A DNA stretch of 8,763 bases from Blastocatellia bacterium (GCA_022615215.1 JAKEHD010000779.1:1-8763); one strand, 5' to 3'. Shown: positions 1 to 6,335, counted from the stretch's first letter. Translations and numbers: made by a program. The notes: generated by a model not told the origin, from the sequence alone.

Positions 1-30
1 ACGCTTTAGCGTGCAGCAGCCTAAAGGCTG
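1..30. repeat. Double-hairpin (REP-like) intergenic repeat, cut by the window edge
   Basis: Two short perfect inverted repeats stand side by side. ACGCT (1-5) pairs with AGCGT (8-12) over a 2-nt loop, and CAGCC (17-21) pairs with GGCTG (26-30) over the loop TAAA. Paired small hairpins are typical of REP-like elements spread by RAYT (TnpA_REP) transposases. Whether this one is multicopy cannot be seen here, because only one copy lies in the window. It sits directly upstream of the point where an exported-protein gene loses its 5' end, so it may mark a rearrangement or insertion point. The left boundary is unknown. Confidence 0.45.
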
Positions 31-45
31 TACTCTGAACTTTAG

Positions 46-594
46 ACGAAATTCTCATTCCATGCCGCGCAGAGTATAACTCTAACCGCTACGGGATTGC
101 CTGCGGGAGTGAGCGCGACGTTCGAGCCTGAGCAGATCACATCGGGAGCAAGCTCGACGTTGACATTGAGCCTCGCCGAATCGTCAATAACGGCAGGGAG
201 TTACTCGTTCACGATAAGGGGAGCAGCCCTGATAGAAGGGAGCGAGGTAGAACGCAGCACGACGGCGACGCTGAATGTGATAGCGGCAGGACAGACTACG
301 CTATCGGGGAGAGTCCTTTCGACAGAGGACGAGCCGATAATGGGAGCGACGGTTTCGCTCGACGGAAAGACTGCGACAACGGATGCAGCGGGAGCATTTC
401 TGTTATCGGGAGTGACAGCAGGGGTAGACCGCCCATTGATGGTAGACGGCCGCACGGCATCAGCTCCGAATCGGACCTACCCTGTGATAATCGAGCCAGC
501 GACCATCGTGGCAGGTCAGGCCAACGTCGTGCCTTTTATCTTCTACCTGCCTGCGATTGACACTCAGTTTGAAGTAGAAGTCAATTCTAAATGA
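46..594 (+). pseudogene. Fragment of a large exported protein: Ig-like strand region plus carboxypeptidase-regulatory-like domain
   Basis: The frame is open from codon 46, just after TAG at 43-45, but no convincing start exists. The only in-frame starter is TTG at 97, which lies inside a conserved-looking Ig-like segment (ITLTATGLPAGVSATF), so the gene has lost its 5' part. Counting from 97, residues 1-62 have the alternating strand pattern of an Ig/BACON-type module and end in TTATLNVI. Residues 67-120 (SGRVLSTEDEPIMGATVSLDG, then TTDAAGAFLLSGV) match a CarboxypepD_reg-like domain. The segment VPFIFYLPAIDTQFEVEV is the kind of linker that in large acidobacterial surface or RHS-associated proteins runs on into further domains. 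Here it stops at TGA 592-594, at the junction with a nadB remnant. I read it as a gene fragment broken at both ends and probably not translated into a working protein. An intact small gene starting at TTG 97 is less likely. Confidence 0.6.
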
Positions 595-599
595 GGGTT

Positions 600-722
600 G
601 ACGCTTTGCCCTGCTGCATCTTTCGTGAGCACGGTGACGCGGCCCACCCCGGCGAGCGCGACCGCGGCGCGCAACCCTGCGATGCCGCTCCCCACGACTA
701 TGAAATCCGTGCGGTCTTCCAT
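600..722 (-). pseudogene. nadB: Truncated 5' end of nadB (L-aspartate oxidase), FAD-binding Rossmann segment only
   Basis: Reading the minus strand from ATG at 722-720 gives MEDRTDFIVVGSGIAGLRAA, continuing with VALAGVGRVTVLTKDAAGQS to position 603. This is the N-terminal dinucleotide-binding fold of NadB: GSGIAGLRAA is the GxGxxG FAD motif, and VTVLTK then normally leads through S-N-T into the conserved AQGGIA. After codon 603 the similarity stops and the frame reads VNPHLELTSTSN to a stop at 566-564, which is antisense to the tail of the neighbouring fragment. NadB is normally a little over 500 residues, so more than 90 percent is missing. It lies 17 nt after the small antitoxin-like gene on the same strand. 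NadB oxidises L-aspartate to iminoaspartate for NAD synthesis; this remnant cannot. The gene identity rests on the N-terminus alone, so another FAD-dependent oxidase of the succinate dehydrogenase/fumarate reductase flavoprotein family remains possible. Confidence 0.6.
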
Positions 723-739
723 AAGACTATGCCCGGCCT

Positions 740-877
740 TTATTTCGGTTCGAATTCCTCGATGATCTCTTCCGGGAGCGGATCATCAAAATCATCCGGG
801 ACGACGAACTCGCCCGCGCACAGGCCGAAAGGTCGCAGTGTCTCAGAGTCCGATACTATCGGTTTGATCTCGTCCAT
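740..877 (-). CDS. 45-residue protein resembling the toxin-binding C-terminus of Phd/VapB-type antitoxins
   Basis: The ATG at 877-875 opens a 45-codon frame ending in TAA at 742-740. Residues 15-43 read RPFGLCAGEFVVPDDFDDPL followed by PEEIIEEFE. The pattern R-P-x-G-L-x-x-G-x-x-x-x-x-D-D-F-D-x-P-L-P-x-x-I-x-x-x-F-E is the acidic, toxin-wrapping tail seen in many Phd/VapB antitoxins and DUF2281-like proteins that partner PIN-domain toxins. The N-terminal DNA-binding or dimerisation domain is missing: only about 14 residues precede the motif. The start codon directly abuts the stop codon of the upstream membrane-protein gene, and GAGAG lies just before the start, so translation may be coupled. 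No PIN toxin follows; the next frame is a nadB remnant. It may be a stand-alone mini-antitoxin, a relic, or an unrelated small acidic protein. Family resemblance is by eye only. Confidence 0.55.
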   Translation of the reverse strand: MDEIKPIVSDSETLRPFGLCAGEFVVPDDFDDPLPEEIIEEFEPK

Positions 878-1060
878 TTACTCTCGTCTGATTCGCGTAC
901 CGTTAATCGCGGCCCATATACCGTAGTATATCGCTGTTATCACAGAGAAAACCGCAAGGGCGATAAAGAAAATACGCCCCAGATCACCGCGAAGCAACCC
1001 GTCTGCAAGTATAAACAGGATTGAAATGCCGACGCCTTTGATCTGATGTCTGTTCATCAT
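878..1060 (-). CDS. Small integral membrane protein of unknown function (60 aa)
   Basis: The frame runs from ATG at 1060-1058 (a second ATG follows at 1057, and a TTG precedes at 1063) to TAA at 880-878. The protein begins MMNRHQIKG and has two hydrophobic stretches. ISILFILADGLL is a short, weaker one; IFFIALAVFSVITAIYYGIW is a full membrane span. It ends in the basic tail NGTRIRRE, which suggests a cytoplasmic C-terminus. I recognise no family. No Shine-Dalgarno sequence precedes the start, but a TATAAT box lies 9-14 bases upstream, which would place the transcript start almost on the ATG (possibly leaderless). The stop codon is immediately followed by the ATG of the 45-residue antitoxin-like gene, so the two are probably co-transcribed. 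Confidence 0.6.
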   Translation of the reverse strand: MMNRHQIKGVGISILFILADGLLRGDLGRIFFIALAVFSVITAIYYGIWAAINGTRIRRE

Positions 1061-1068
1061 CAAGGCAG

Positions 1069-1099
1069 ATTATAAAAGAAGTGACTCTGTTATGTACAA
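1069..1099 (-). promoter_or_regulatory. Candidate sigma-70-like promoter for the small membrane-protein gene
   Basis: On the minus strand, TATAAT (1074-1069) is a perfect -10 box and TTGTAC (1099-1094) a partial -35 box with a long 19-bp spacer. The predicted start, around 1062, falls at the ATG at 1060, which would explain the missing ribosome binding site. Confidence 0.35.
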
Positions 1100-1112
1100 A
1101 GATTTGCGGCAA

Positions 1113-1159
1113 GGGCGCGCGGCAGCCATAGCCTTTATTACTGCATCCGCCGCCCGCCC
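1113..1159 (-). terminator. GC-rich inverted repeat downstream of the peroxidase gene, possible terminator without a U-tract
   Basis: GGGCGCGCGGC (1113-1123) pairs with GCCGCCCGCCC (1149-1159) at 10 of 11 positions, with one mismatch and a 25-nt loop. It lies about 50 nt past the stop of the glutathione-peroxidase gene and before the promoter of the small membrane-protein gene, the right place for transcription to end. No run of U follows in either orientation, so this is not a standard intrinsic terminator and may only be a structured spacer. Confidence 0.3.
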
Positions 1160-1206
1160 CGTAAATCAGGAAGGTTTATAAATTTGTCCTCTCGCGCGCT
1201 CGTCGC

Positions 1207-1800
1207 CTATTGCAGGGCTTTTTCGATGGCCTGGATCACTTCATCGCTTTCAGGCTTTACGCGCGGCTCGAAGCGGGCGATGACACGGCCGTTTTTGTCG
1301 ACCAGGAACTTGTTGAAATTCCACTTTATCTCGCCTCCGAATTCAGGGTTAGTCTCTTTGTCGGTGAGGAACTTGTAAAGCGGGTCTATGTCGCCACCTT
1401 TCACAGATATTTTCGAGAAGAGCGGAAACGTCACGTTGTAATTGAGCGAGCAGAAATTCTTGATCTCTTCATCGGTGCCCGGCTCCTGCCCCATGAAGTT
1501 GTTCGCGGGGAAGCCCAGGATGACGAACCCGCGATCTTTATATTTCGAATAGATATTTTGCAGCCCTTCGTACTGAGGGGTCAGCCCGCACTTGCTTGCG
1601 ACATTGACGAGCATCAAGACCTTGCCTTTGTACGCGCCCAGATTTACGTCCTTGCCGTCGATGCTTTTAAGGGTGAAACTGTGAATCGATGCCACCCGTT
1701 CTCCCGCTGTCGAATCGCCGTTTGCAGGCATCAGAGAGCTTGCAGAAAGAATGGCGGCGCAAACAAGCAACATAATCGCTAAACCGAGCTTTGATTTCAT
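1207..1800 (-). CDS. Exported glutathione peroxidase-family protein (probably thioredoxin-type peroxidase)
   Basis: It reduces hydrogen or lipid peroxides through a catalytic cysteine. The 197-residue protein has a signal peptide (lysines at 2 and 4, hydrophobic 5-22, then SSLMPANG), so it should act outside the cytoplasm. The thioredoxin-like fold shows all family landmarks: NVASKCGLT with catalytic Cys71, FPANNFMGQEPG with Gln105, and WNFNKFLV with Trp160 and Asn161. Cys117 in NFCSLNYNVTFPLF sits where thioredoxin-dependent members carry the resolving cysteine, which argues for thioredoxin rather than glutathione as reductant. Without the signal peptide the length is normal for the family. 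The start is well supported by AGAGGAGAGG just before ATG. It is the last of four same-strand genes, 130 nt after the YD-repeat gene, and may have its own weak promoter. Bacterial homologues are often named BtuE/GpxA, but the symbol is not assigned here. Confidence 0.92.
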   Translation of the reverse strand: MKSKLGLAIMLLVCAAILSASSLMPANGDSTAGERVASIHSFTLKSIDGKDVNLGAYKGKVLMLVNVASKCGLTPQYEGLQNIYSKYKDRGFVILGFPANNFMGQEPGTDEEIKNFCSLNYNVTFPLFSKISVKGGDIDPLYKFLTDKETNPEFGGEIKWNFNKFLVDKNGRVIARFEPRVKPESDEVIQAIEKALQ

Positions 1801-1858
1801 ATATCCTCTCCTCTTTGAGTTATGTGAGTTTCAGAACCTTCGCCTCAAGGCTCAACCA

Positions 1859-1888
1859 ATATTACCACCCCTCTGAGTCTTGAACCAA
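1859..1888 (-). promoter_or_regulatory. Weak candidate promoter for the peroxidase gene
   Basis: On the minus strand, TTGGTT (1888-1883) and TAATAT (1864-1859) are separated by 18 bp, about 60 nt upstream of the peroxidase ATG. Both boxes are imperfect. The 130-nt gap is the largest in the four-gene series, which makes separate control possible. Confidence 0.22.
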
Positions 1889-1930
1889 ATACCTATTGAG
1901 AACATCGGCCCAGACGCCCTGCACGAGTCA

Positions 1931-2794
1931 TCAATAGTAAGTGATTATCCTGTAAGTCTCCCAAACTCGCTTCTTCCCCTCAGCATCCCAATGGGATGTC
2001 ACCTGCTTTACCCAGTTCCCTACAGAATCGAATTCATACTCGTAAACGAATTTCTCTTTCAGCCCTTCGCGGCCATATACCTCCTCTTTAGCGAGATGGC
2101 CTTTACTATCGTATTCATAAACCTTTTTCCTATAGTCGGGGTCGTCTGAATTCCTATTATCGACCTCCGAAACAAGCTGCCCTTTGGCGTTATAGGTTTT
2201 CGTACGATAGATATTGACTTCTGAAACCAGATTCCCTTCATCGTTATAAGCTCTAGTTTCTTTCCCGTCAAAGGAGCCATTCGCCTTATAACGGGTGCGC
2301 CCGATCAGCCGCCCTTTGTCATCATAAGAAATCACCGTCTTTCCATCATCGAGACCCTCATTATAATATTGCTTTATCTCTATCAACCTGTCTTCCGAGT
2401 CGTAGATGTATTCTCTAATTTGTCCTATGTATTTCTCTTCTATAATCTGTCCTTTACCATTGTAGGTGTAGGTTGTTTTATAGGTCGAGCCATTGATCTC
2501 GTGGGCCTTTTCGATCATATTTCCGTTCGCATCATAAGCGTAAGTATCTTTGCCGTAAGAGAGTCCTCCAAATGCATAAAAGTCTTCGTACATGGTAAGG
2601 TTGCCATTAGGATCAAAAGTTCTGAGCGCGCTCAAATGGCGCTTGCCTCCTCGTTCGCCGGGATCAGTGTCCAGATAAATCAGTTCGGTTCGAATAGAGT
2701 GCGCCCGCCCAATAAATTTATCCCGTTCTTGCTGTGCTTGCGCAGCAGGAATCAAAAACAAGGCCGGAAACAAACACGCAAATACTGATTTCAT
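1931..2794 (-). CDS. Secreted YD-repeat (RHS-like) protein
   Basis: The 287-residue protein has a clear signal peptide (MKSVFACLFPALFLIPAAQA, cleavage before QQERD) and no membrane span after it, so it is exported. The mature part is almost entirely tandem YD/RHS-like repeats of the form Y-x-x-x-G-x-[IL]: FDPNGNLTM at 60, YDANGNMIEK at 87, YNGKGQIIEE at 111, YDSEDRLIEI at 131, YDDKGRLIGR at 157, YNDEGNLVSE at 183, YNAKGQLVSE at 201, YDSKGHLAKE at 228 and FDSVGNWVKQ at 255. Such repeats form a beta-strand sheet or shell in large RHS proteins. Here there is no RHS core or toxin domain, so it is a stand-alone short member, not a polymorphic toxin. The start is supported by GAGGAG before ATG. It follows the M61 peptidase gene by 54 nt in a likely operon. 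Its function is unknown; an envelope or carbohydrate-binding role is only a guess. Confidence 0.85.
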   Translation of the reverse strand: MKSVFACLFPALFLIPAAQAQQERDKFIGRAHSIRTELIYLDTDPGERGGKRHLSALRTFDPNGNLTMYEDFYAFGGLSYGKDTYAYDANGNMIEKAHEINGSTYKTTYTYNGKGQIIEEKYIGQIREYIYDSEDRLIEIKQYYNEGLDDGKTVISYDDKGRLIGRTRYKANGSFDGKETRAYNDEGNLVSEVNIYRTKTYNAKGQLVSEVDNRNSDDPDYRKKVYEYDSKGHLAKEEVYGREGLKEKFVYEYEFDSVGNWVKQVTSHWDAEGKKRVWETYRIITYY

Positions 2795-2848
2795 TTTTTC
2801 TCCTCTATCATTGTCTTTAGCTCCCCGCCGATCTCTGAATAACTTCGC

Positions 2849-4747
2849 TCACTGGCCCAGCCAGACTTTCAGACGCGCCTTTTGCTGTTCGCTGGCATTC
2901 GGGGCTACGGCCAGACGCCATTGCCTCTCAGGCTCTTTTCCAAAAGTGGAATCTATCCTCATCAAGCGGTCCCGCCGCGCAACCAATACGGATACTCTGT
3001 CGCCCGGTTTATACTGCTCCATACGCGAAGCCCACTGCTCCGGCCTGACTCGATAATCTCCTACAGCGAGTATCTCGTCTCCGACGTTGAACCCGGCGTC
3101 ATAGCCCGGCGTTCCGCGGCGCACATGTATGACCACTAGCCTTCCATCGTCCGGCCTCACAATGAGGCCGAGCCAGGCTCGCTCAGGTCTCCTCGCTCCT
3201 TCCGCATCCGGGGGACCGTCGTTTTCAGGGCCGCCTTCCCTTCTCGGCGGCCCGCCTTTCCTGAATTGCAATCCGAACCATTCGAGCGCCTCGGTGTAAT
3301 CGAGTTCTTCAGTGGTCTCAAGCGCCTTGACGAACCAGCCCCGCAGGTCCGTCCCCGCCACCTCGCTCGCCGTTCGCCGGAACTCTTCGGCCGTAAATCC
3401 TCGATTTCCCGCATAACGCTGATAGGCCAGGCGCATAACATCATCGAGGCTTTTTGCGCCGTTGGTCGAACGGCGAATCCGCGCGTCGAGAAGGAAACCT
3501 ATGATCGCGCCCTTAGTGTAATAGCTGATCTGAGTGTTAGGCGTATTCTCATTAGGGCGGTAGCCTTTGATCCATGCATCGTAAGAGGATTCTTCGACAG
3601 GCTGCACGAGGCGGCCGGGAGTGTTTTGCAATTGCTCTATGTCAGTCGACAGCGCCGTCAGGTATTCGTTCTGAGTTATGAGCTTCGCCCGGCTCAGAAG
3701 CAGGTCGCCGTAATAACTCGTCAATCCCTCTGAAATCCATAGGCTCCTGGTATAGACCTCCGTTTCGTAATCGAAAGGTCCAAGTTCGATGGGGCGGAGT
3801 CGCTTCACGTTCCACACGTGAACGTATTCGTGGCTCACAAGCCCAAGCCATCGCTTGTAAGCTCTATCGGTTCGCGTAGCCCATCGGCTGGTCATCATGA
3901 CCGTAGAATTTTTGTGTTCCAGTCCGCCGCCCGCTTCGACGATCATATTCAAAAAGACATACTTTTCATAAGGCAGAAAGCCCCACAGGGAGCGCGCTGC
4001 GCGGACGATCTTTTCAACGTCTCTTGCGGAGCGAGGCCCGTCCCACACGACGCTATCGCCTGTGTTCACGAGATAATGTCTCTTGCCGTCAACATCGAAC
4101 TCATAAACATTCGGGTTCCCGGCGACTATGGGCGAATCGACGAGCGTGTCGAAATCCTCGGCCACATAATGATTGGGCGCGCCGCCCGGCGCTGAGGGAA
4201 GCCCTGTCATCGTCCGCCTCCACTCCGAAGGCAAAATGAGACGGACCTCGTGACGGCGCGGGCCTCGCTCTACGAGAGTCAAAAAAGTGGCCGCGCCGTT
4301 CAAGAGCGCCAGTTCGCCATCGACCCAGTTGGTGCGCACGCCCATCTCGTGACAGTAGAGGCGATAAGCGACCGTGATCGATGCGGCTCCGCCGGTGTTT
4401 ATGATCCAGCGATTCTTGCGCGATTTGTCTATGCCGAGAGGTCTGCCTTCGGGTGCGCGGGCCGAGACCGTATCGACGTTGCGAGCATACTCGCGCATGA
4501 GGTATGAGCCGGGGGTCCACACGGCCATCATCAATTCGACCTGAGATCGGCCCCCCGTAGGAACAGTCGCCTCGACCTCGACATAGTGCGTATGCGGCGA
4601 GGGGAACCGCAATATATACCTGATCGGTTCGGGAGATTGAGCCGCAGCCGTGCCTGAAGCATAAGCGATCAATATCGAAAAGGCGATCACCTGAACAAAC
4701 AACCTGATTGCGCGCGTGCCAACTTGAAGATTGAATCTGCGCTCCAT
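2849..4747 (-). CDS. Exported M61-family metallopeptidase with C-terminal PDZ domain
   Basis: This is a zinc-dependent peptidase of the M61 (glycyl aminopeptidase-like) family, 632 residues, a usual length. An N-terminal signal (hydrophobic 16-30, then SGTAAAQS) exports it. Residues about 40-215 form the N-terminal beta domain (MAVWTPGSYLMREYARNV is characteristic). The catalytic domain has GGGLEHKNS at 273-281, HEYVHVWN with the HExxH zinc site at 306-310, and WISEGLTSYYGDLLL, in which Glu340 is the third zinc ligand. A charged, proline- and glycine-rich linker (498-522) leads to a PDZ domain (about 523-595; AWLGLIV, then GTPGYDAGFNVGDEILAV). The catalytic residues are intact. The start is supported by AAGGAG before ATG. 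It lies 73 nt after the PQQ-propeller gene and 54 nt before the YD-repeat gene. Substrates are unknown; family members prefer N-terminal glycine or alanine, and the PDZ domain may select protein ends. Confidence 0.93.
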   Translation of the reverse strand: MERRFNLQVGTRAIRLFVQVIAFSILIAYASGTAAAQSPEPIRYILRFPSPHTHYVEVEATVPTGGRSQVELMMAVWTPGSYLMREYARNVDTVSARAPEGRPLGIDKSRKNRWIINTGGAASITVAYRLYCHEMGVRTNWVDGELALLNGAATFLTLVERGPRRHEVRLILPSEWRRTMTGLPSAPGGAPNHYVAEDFDTLVDSPIVAGNPNVYEFDVDGKRHYLVNTGDSVVWDGPRSARDVEKIVRAARSLWGFLPYEKYVFLNMIVEAGGGLEHKNSTVMMTSRWATRTDRAYKRWLGLVSHEYVHVWNVKRLRPIELGPFDYETEVYTRSLWISEGLTSYYGDLLLSRAKLITQNEYLTALSTDIEQLQNTPGRLVQPVEESSYDAWIKGYRPNENTPNTQISYYTKGAIIGFLLDARIRRSTNGAKSLDDVMRLAYQRYAGNRGFTAEEFRRTASEVAGTDLRGWFVKALETTEELDYTEALEWFGLQFRKGGPPRREGGPENDGPPDAEGARRPERAWLGLIVRPDDGRLVVIHVRRGTPGYDAGFNVGDEILAVGDYRVRPEQWASRMEQYKPGDRVSVLVARRDRLMRIDSTFGKEPERQWRLAVAPNASEQQKARLKVWLGQ

Positions 4748-4759
4748 ATTTTCTCCTTA

Positions 4760-4814
4760 CAGCCTTCAGCCTTCAGTTTTTAAGCCGATAGCTGATAGCT
4801 GATAGCTGACGGCT
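4760..4814. repeat. Heptanucleotide tandem repeats between two operon genes
   Basis: Two different 7-bp motifs are repeated with the same period. CAGCCTT occurs twice (4760-4773) and GATAGCT three times (4787-4807), followed by the degenerate copy GACGGCT (4808-4814). The second array is bracketed by AGCCG (4783-4787) and CGGCT (4810-4814) and can fold imperfectly. It fills nearly all of the 73-nt gap between the PQQ-propeller and M61 peptidase genes, leaving the latter's ribosome binding site free. Slipped-strand length variation is possible. Confidence 0.7.
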
Positions 4815-4820
4815 GATGCT

Positions 4821-6296
4821 TCACTTGCGCTCTCCGAAACAATAAAGCGCGCTCCGGGTCCGAATGTACAAACGGCCCTCGGCGATGGCGGGCGTGGCAT
4901 AGCACTCGTCGTCGAGTTCGTTCACTTTCAATATCTGCCAGTCGCCTCCGGCCTTCAACACGGAGACGGCTCCCCCCTGCCCGATAAGATAGACTTTGCC
5001 GTCGGCTGCGACAGGAGAGGCGAAGTATTTGTCGATAGCGCCTTCGAGTCGCCCCTGCTTGATGACATCTCCGGTCGCGGGGTTGAACGTGATCAGTATA
5101 CCGCCGTCGTTCACCATGTAGAGCACGTTCTCGTAAAGAAGCGTGGAAGGGACTTGAGGCACGGGCCTCGTGTAGCGCCATTTTGTATTGGCATCGGTCA
5201 TGTCGCCCCGCCCGCCGAGACGTATCGAGAGCAATCCGTTTTCAGCCGACATCATGGCGCGATACATGTCCCATTCCTTCGCGGTCAAAAACCCGTCCCG
5301 GTCGAGGTCGAAGACCGAAAAATAGAGTTCGTGTTTGATGCGCGCGTCAGGCCCTTCGGCCATCGTGATACGGCCGTCTTTATCCGCGTCAAATTTCGGC
5401 AGGACTTCGGCGAAGGGCGGAACGGCGACCTGCTTGCCCGGTTGATTTTCAGGAAAGCCCCAGCCGTTTATGTATATGGTATCGCCTTCGAGGGCGGGGA
5501 TGGATTTCATCTCGCACGCAAGCCCGCGCACCCACCATATCTTCTTTCCGTCTTTGACGTTGTAGGCCGAAAGCTGGAACGATTCGGGGATGATTATTTC
5601 GGCGGGACCATTTTTGGGGCGATAGATGATGGGCGTCGAATAACCGGATATGATTTCCGGGCGCTCGGTTCGCCAGCGCACGCGGCCGCTCTTTTTATCT
5701 ACGGCCAGTAAGAACGAACCCGTGTCCTGATCGCATGGCATCACGAGCAGGTCATCGATCAGGATGGGTGAAGCCCCTATTCCATAAAAGGTGTTGAACG
5801 GTCCCAGAAGCACGCGCCATCGCTCTTTCCCGCGCGCGTCATAAGAGATCAGCCCGAAGTCCTGAAAGAAGACATAGACGTTCTCCCCATCGGTCACGGG
5901 GCTTGGAGAAGCGGGATTGTTGGGCTTGAGCAAACGGTCTGAGCGATTGCGCGGAACCTCGCGCCGCCATAACTCTTTTCCGGTCTTTCGGTCCAGGCAG
6001 ATGGTAAACAACCGATCGCCCTCGAATCCGGTCACAAAGATTCGATCGCGGCCAAGCACGGGAGAGGAATGCCCTGCCGGAAGAGGGGCCTTCCATATCA
6101 CGTTTCGATCAGGGCCGAACTCGACCGGCAATCCTTTCGTGCCTGATATGCCCGTCCCGTTCGGCCCGCGAAACTGCGACCAATCGTCATCGGCCCTCAC
6201 ACCATGACCCAGGCATAAAACAGCAAATCCCATAATTGCAATCGTAAGCCATAAGGCGATCGCTTTACTTCGGGCAGCAATTCTTCGTTTCGACAT
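4821..6296 (-). CDS. Exported PQQ-like beta-propeller protein with an inserted EF-hand pair
   Basis: The 491-residue protein has a signal peptide (basic start MSKRRIAARSK, hydrophobic 12-30, mature end near RADDDW). The mature part starts with the WSQFRGPNGTGIS motif typical of exported PQQ-like WD/propeller proteins of Planctomycetes and Acidobacteria. Propeller blades are seen as repeated units such as DRKTGKELWRREV (102), YDARGKERWRVLL (152), DKKSGRVRWRT (200) and NVKDGKKIWWVRG (246), and later FNPATGDVIKQG (404). Between blades, residues 302-345 hold two canonical calcium loops: DADKDGRITMAE (303-314) and DLDRDGFLTAKE (330-341). No quinone-dehydrogenase catalytic residues are evident, so it is probably a structural or binding protein, not a dehydrogenase. 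CGGAGA precedes the ATG. It is the first gene of the minus-strand cluster, divergent from the symporter operon. Confidence 0.88.
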   Translation of the reverse strand: MSKRRIAARSKAIALWLTIAIMGFAVLCLGHGVRADDDWSQFRGPNGTGISGTKGLPVEFGPDRNVIWKAPLPAGHSSPVLGRDRIFVTGFEGDRLFTICLDRKTGKELWRREVPRNRSDRLLKPNNPASPSPVTDGENVYVFFQDFGLISYDARGKERWRVLLGPFNTFYGIGASPILIDDLLVMPCDQDTGSFLLAVDKKSGRVRWRTERPEIISGYSTPIIYRPKNGPAEIIIPESFQLSAYNVKDGKKIWWVRGLACEMKSIPALEGDTIYINGWGFPENQPGKQVAVPPFAEVLPKFDADKDGRITMAEGPDARIKHELYFSVFDLDRDGFLTAKEWDMYRAMMSAENGLLSIRLGGRGDMTDANTKWRYTRPVPQVPSTLLYENVLYMVNDGGILITFNPATGDVIKQGRLEGAIDKYFASPVAADGKVYLIGQGGAVSVLKAGGDWQILKVNELDDECYATPAIAEGRLYIRTRSALYCFGERK

Positions 6297-6335
6297 GACT
6301 TTCTCCGATCTATTTTCATTCAGCGGCTGCCGAAC

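Noticed and set aside
601..620. ACGCTTTG... at 601 resembling ACGCTTTA... at 1, as a second copy of the hairpin repeat
   Set aside because: Only seven bases match in a row, the hairpin arms are not preserved, and these bases are accounted for by the nadB codons for GQS.
591..926. Plus-strand open frame of 111 codons overlapping the left fragment
   Set aside because: It is antisense to the nadB remnant and the antitoxin-like gene; its composition is that of a shadow frame, and no ribosome binding site was found.
1210..1782. Long plus-strand open frame of 190 codons
   Set aside because: It is exactly antisense to the glutathione-peroxidase gene, whose catalytic motifs, signal peptide and ribosome binding site are clear. 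The antisense product has no family pattern.
1931..2794. Polymorphic RHS toxin
   Set aside because: Only YD-like repeats are present; there is no RHS core motif, no variable toxin tip and no immunity gene next to it.
4783..4814. AGCCG...CGGCT around the heptamer array as an intrinsic terminator
   Set aside because: Pairing is interrupted and no T-run follows in either direction; it lies between two genes probably transcribed together.
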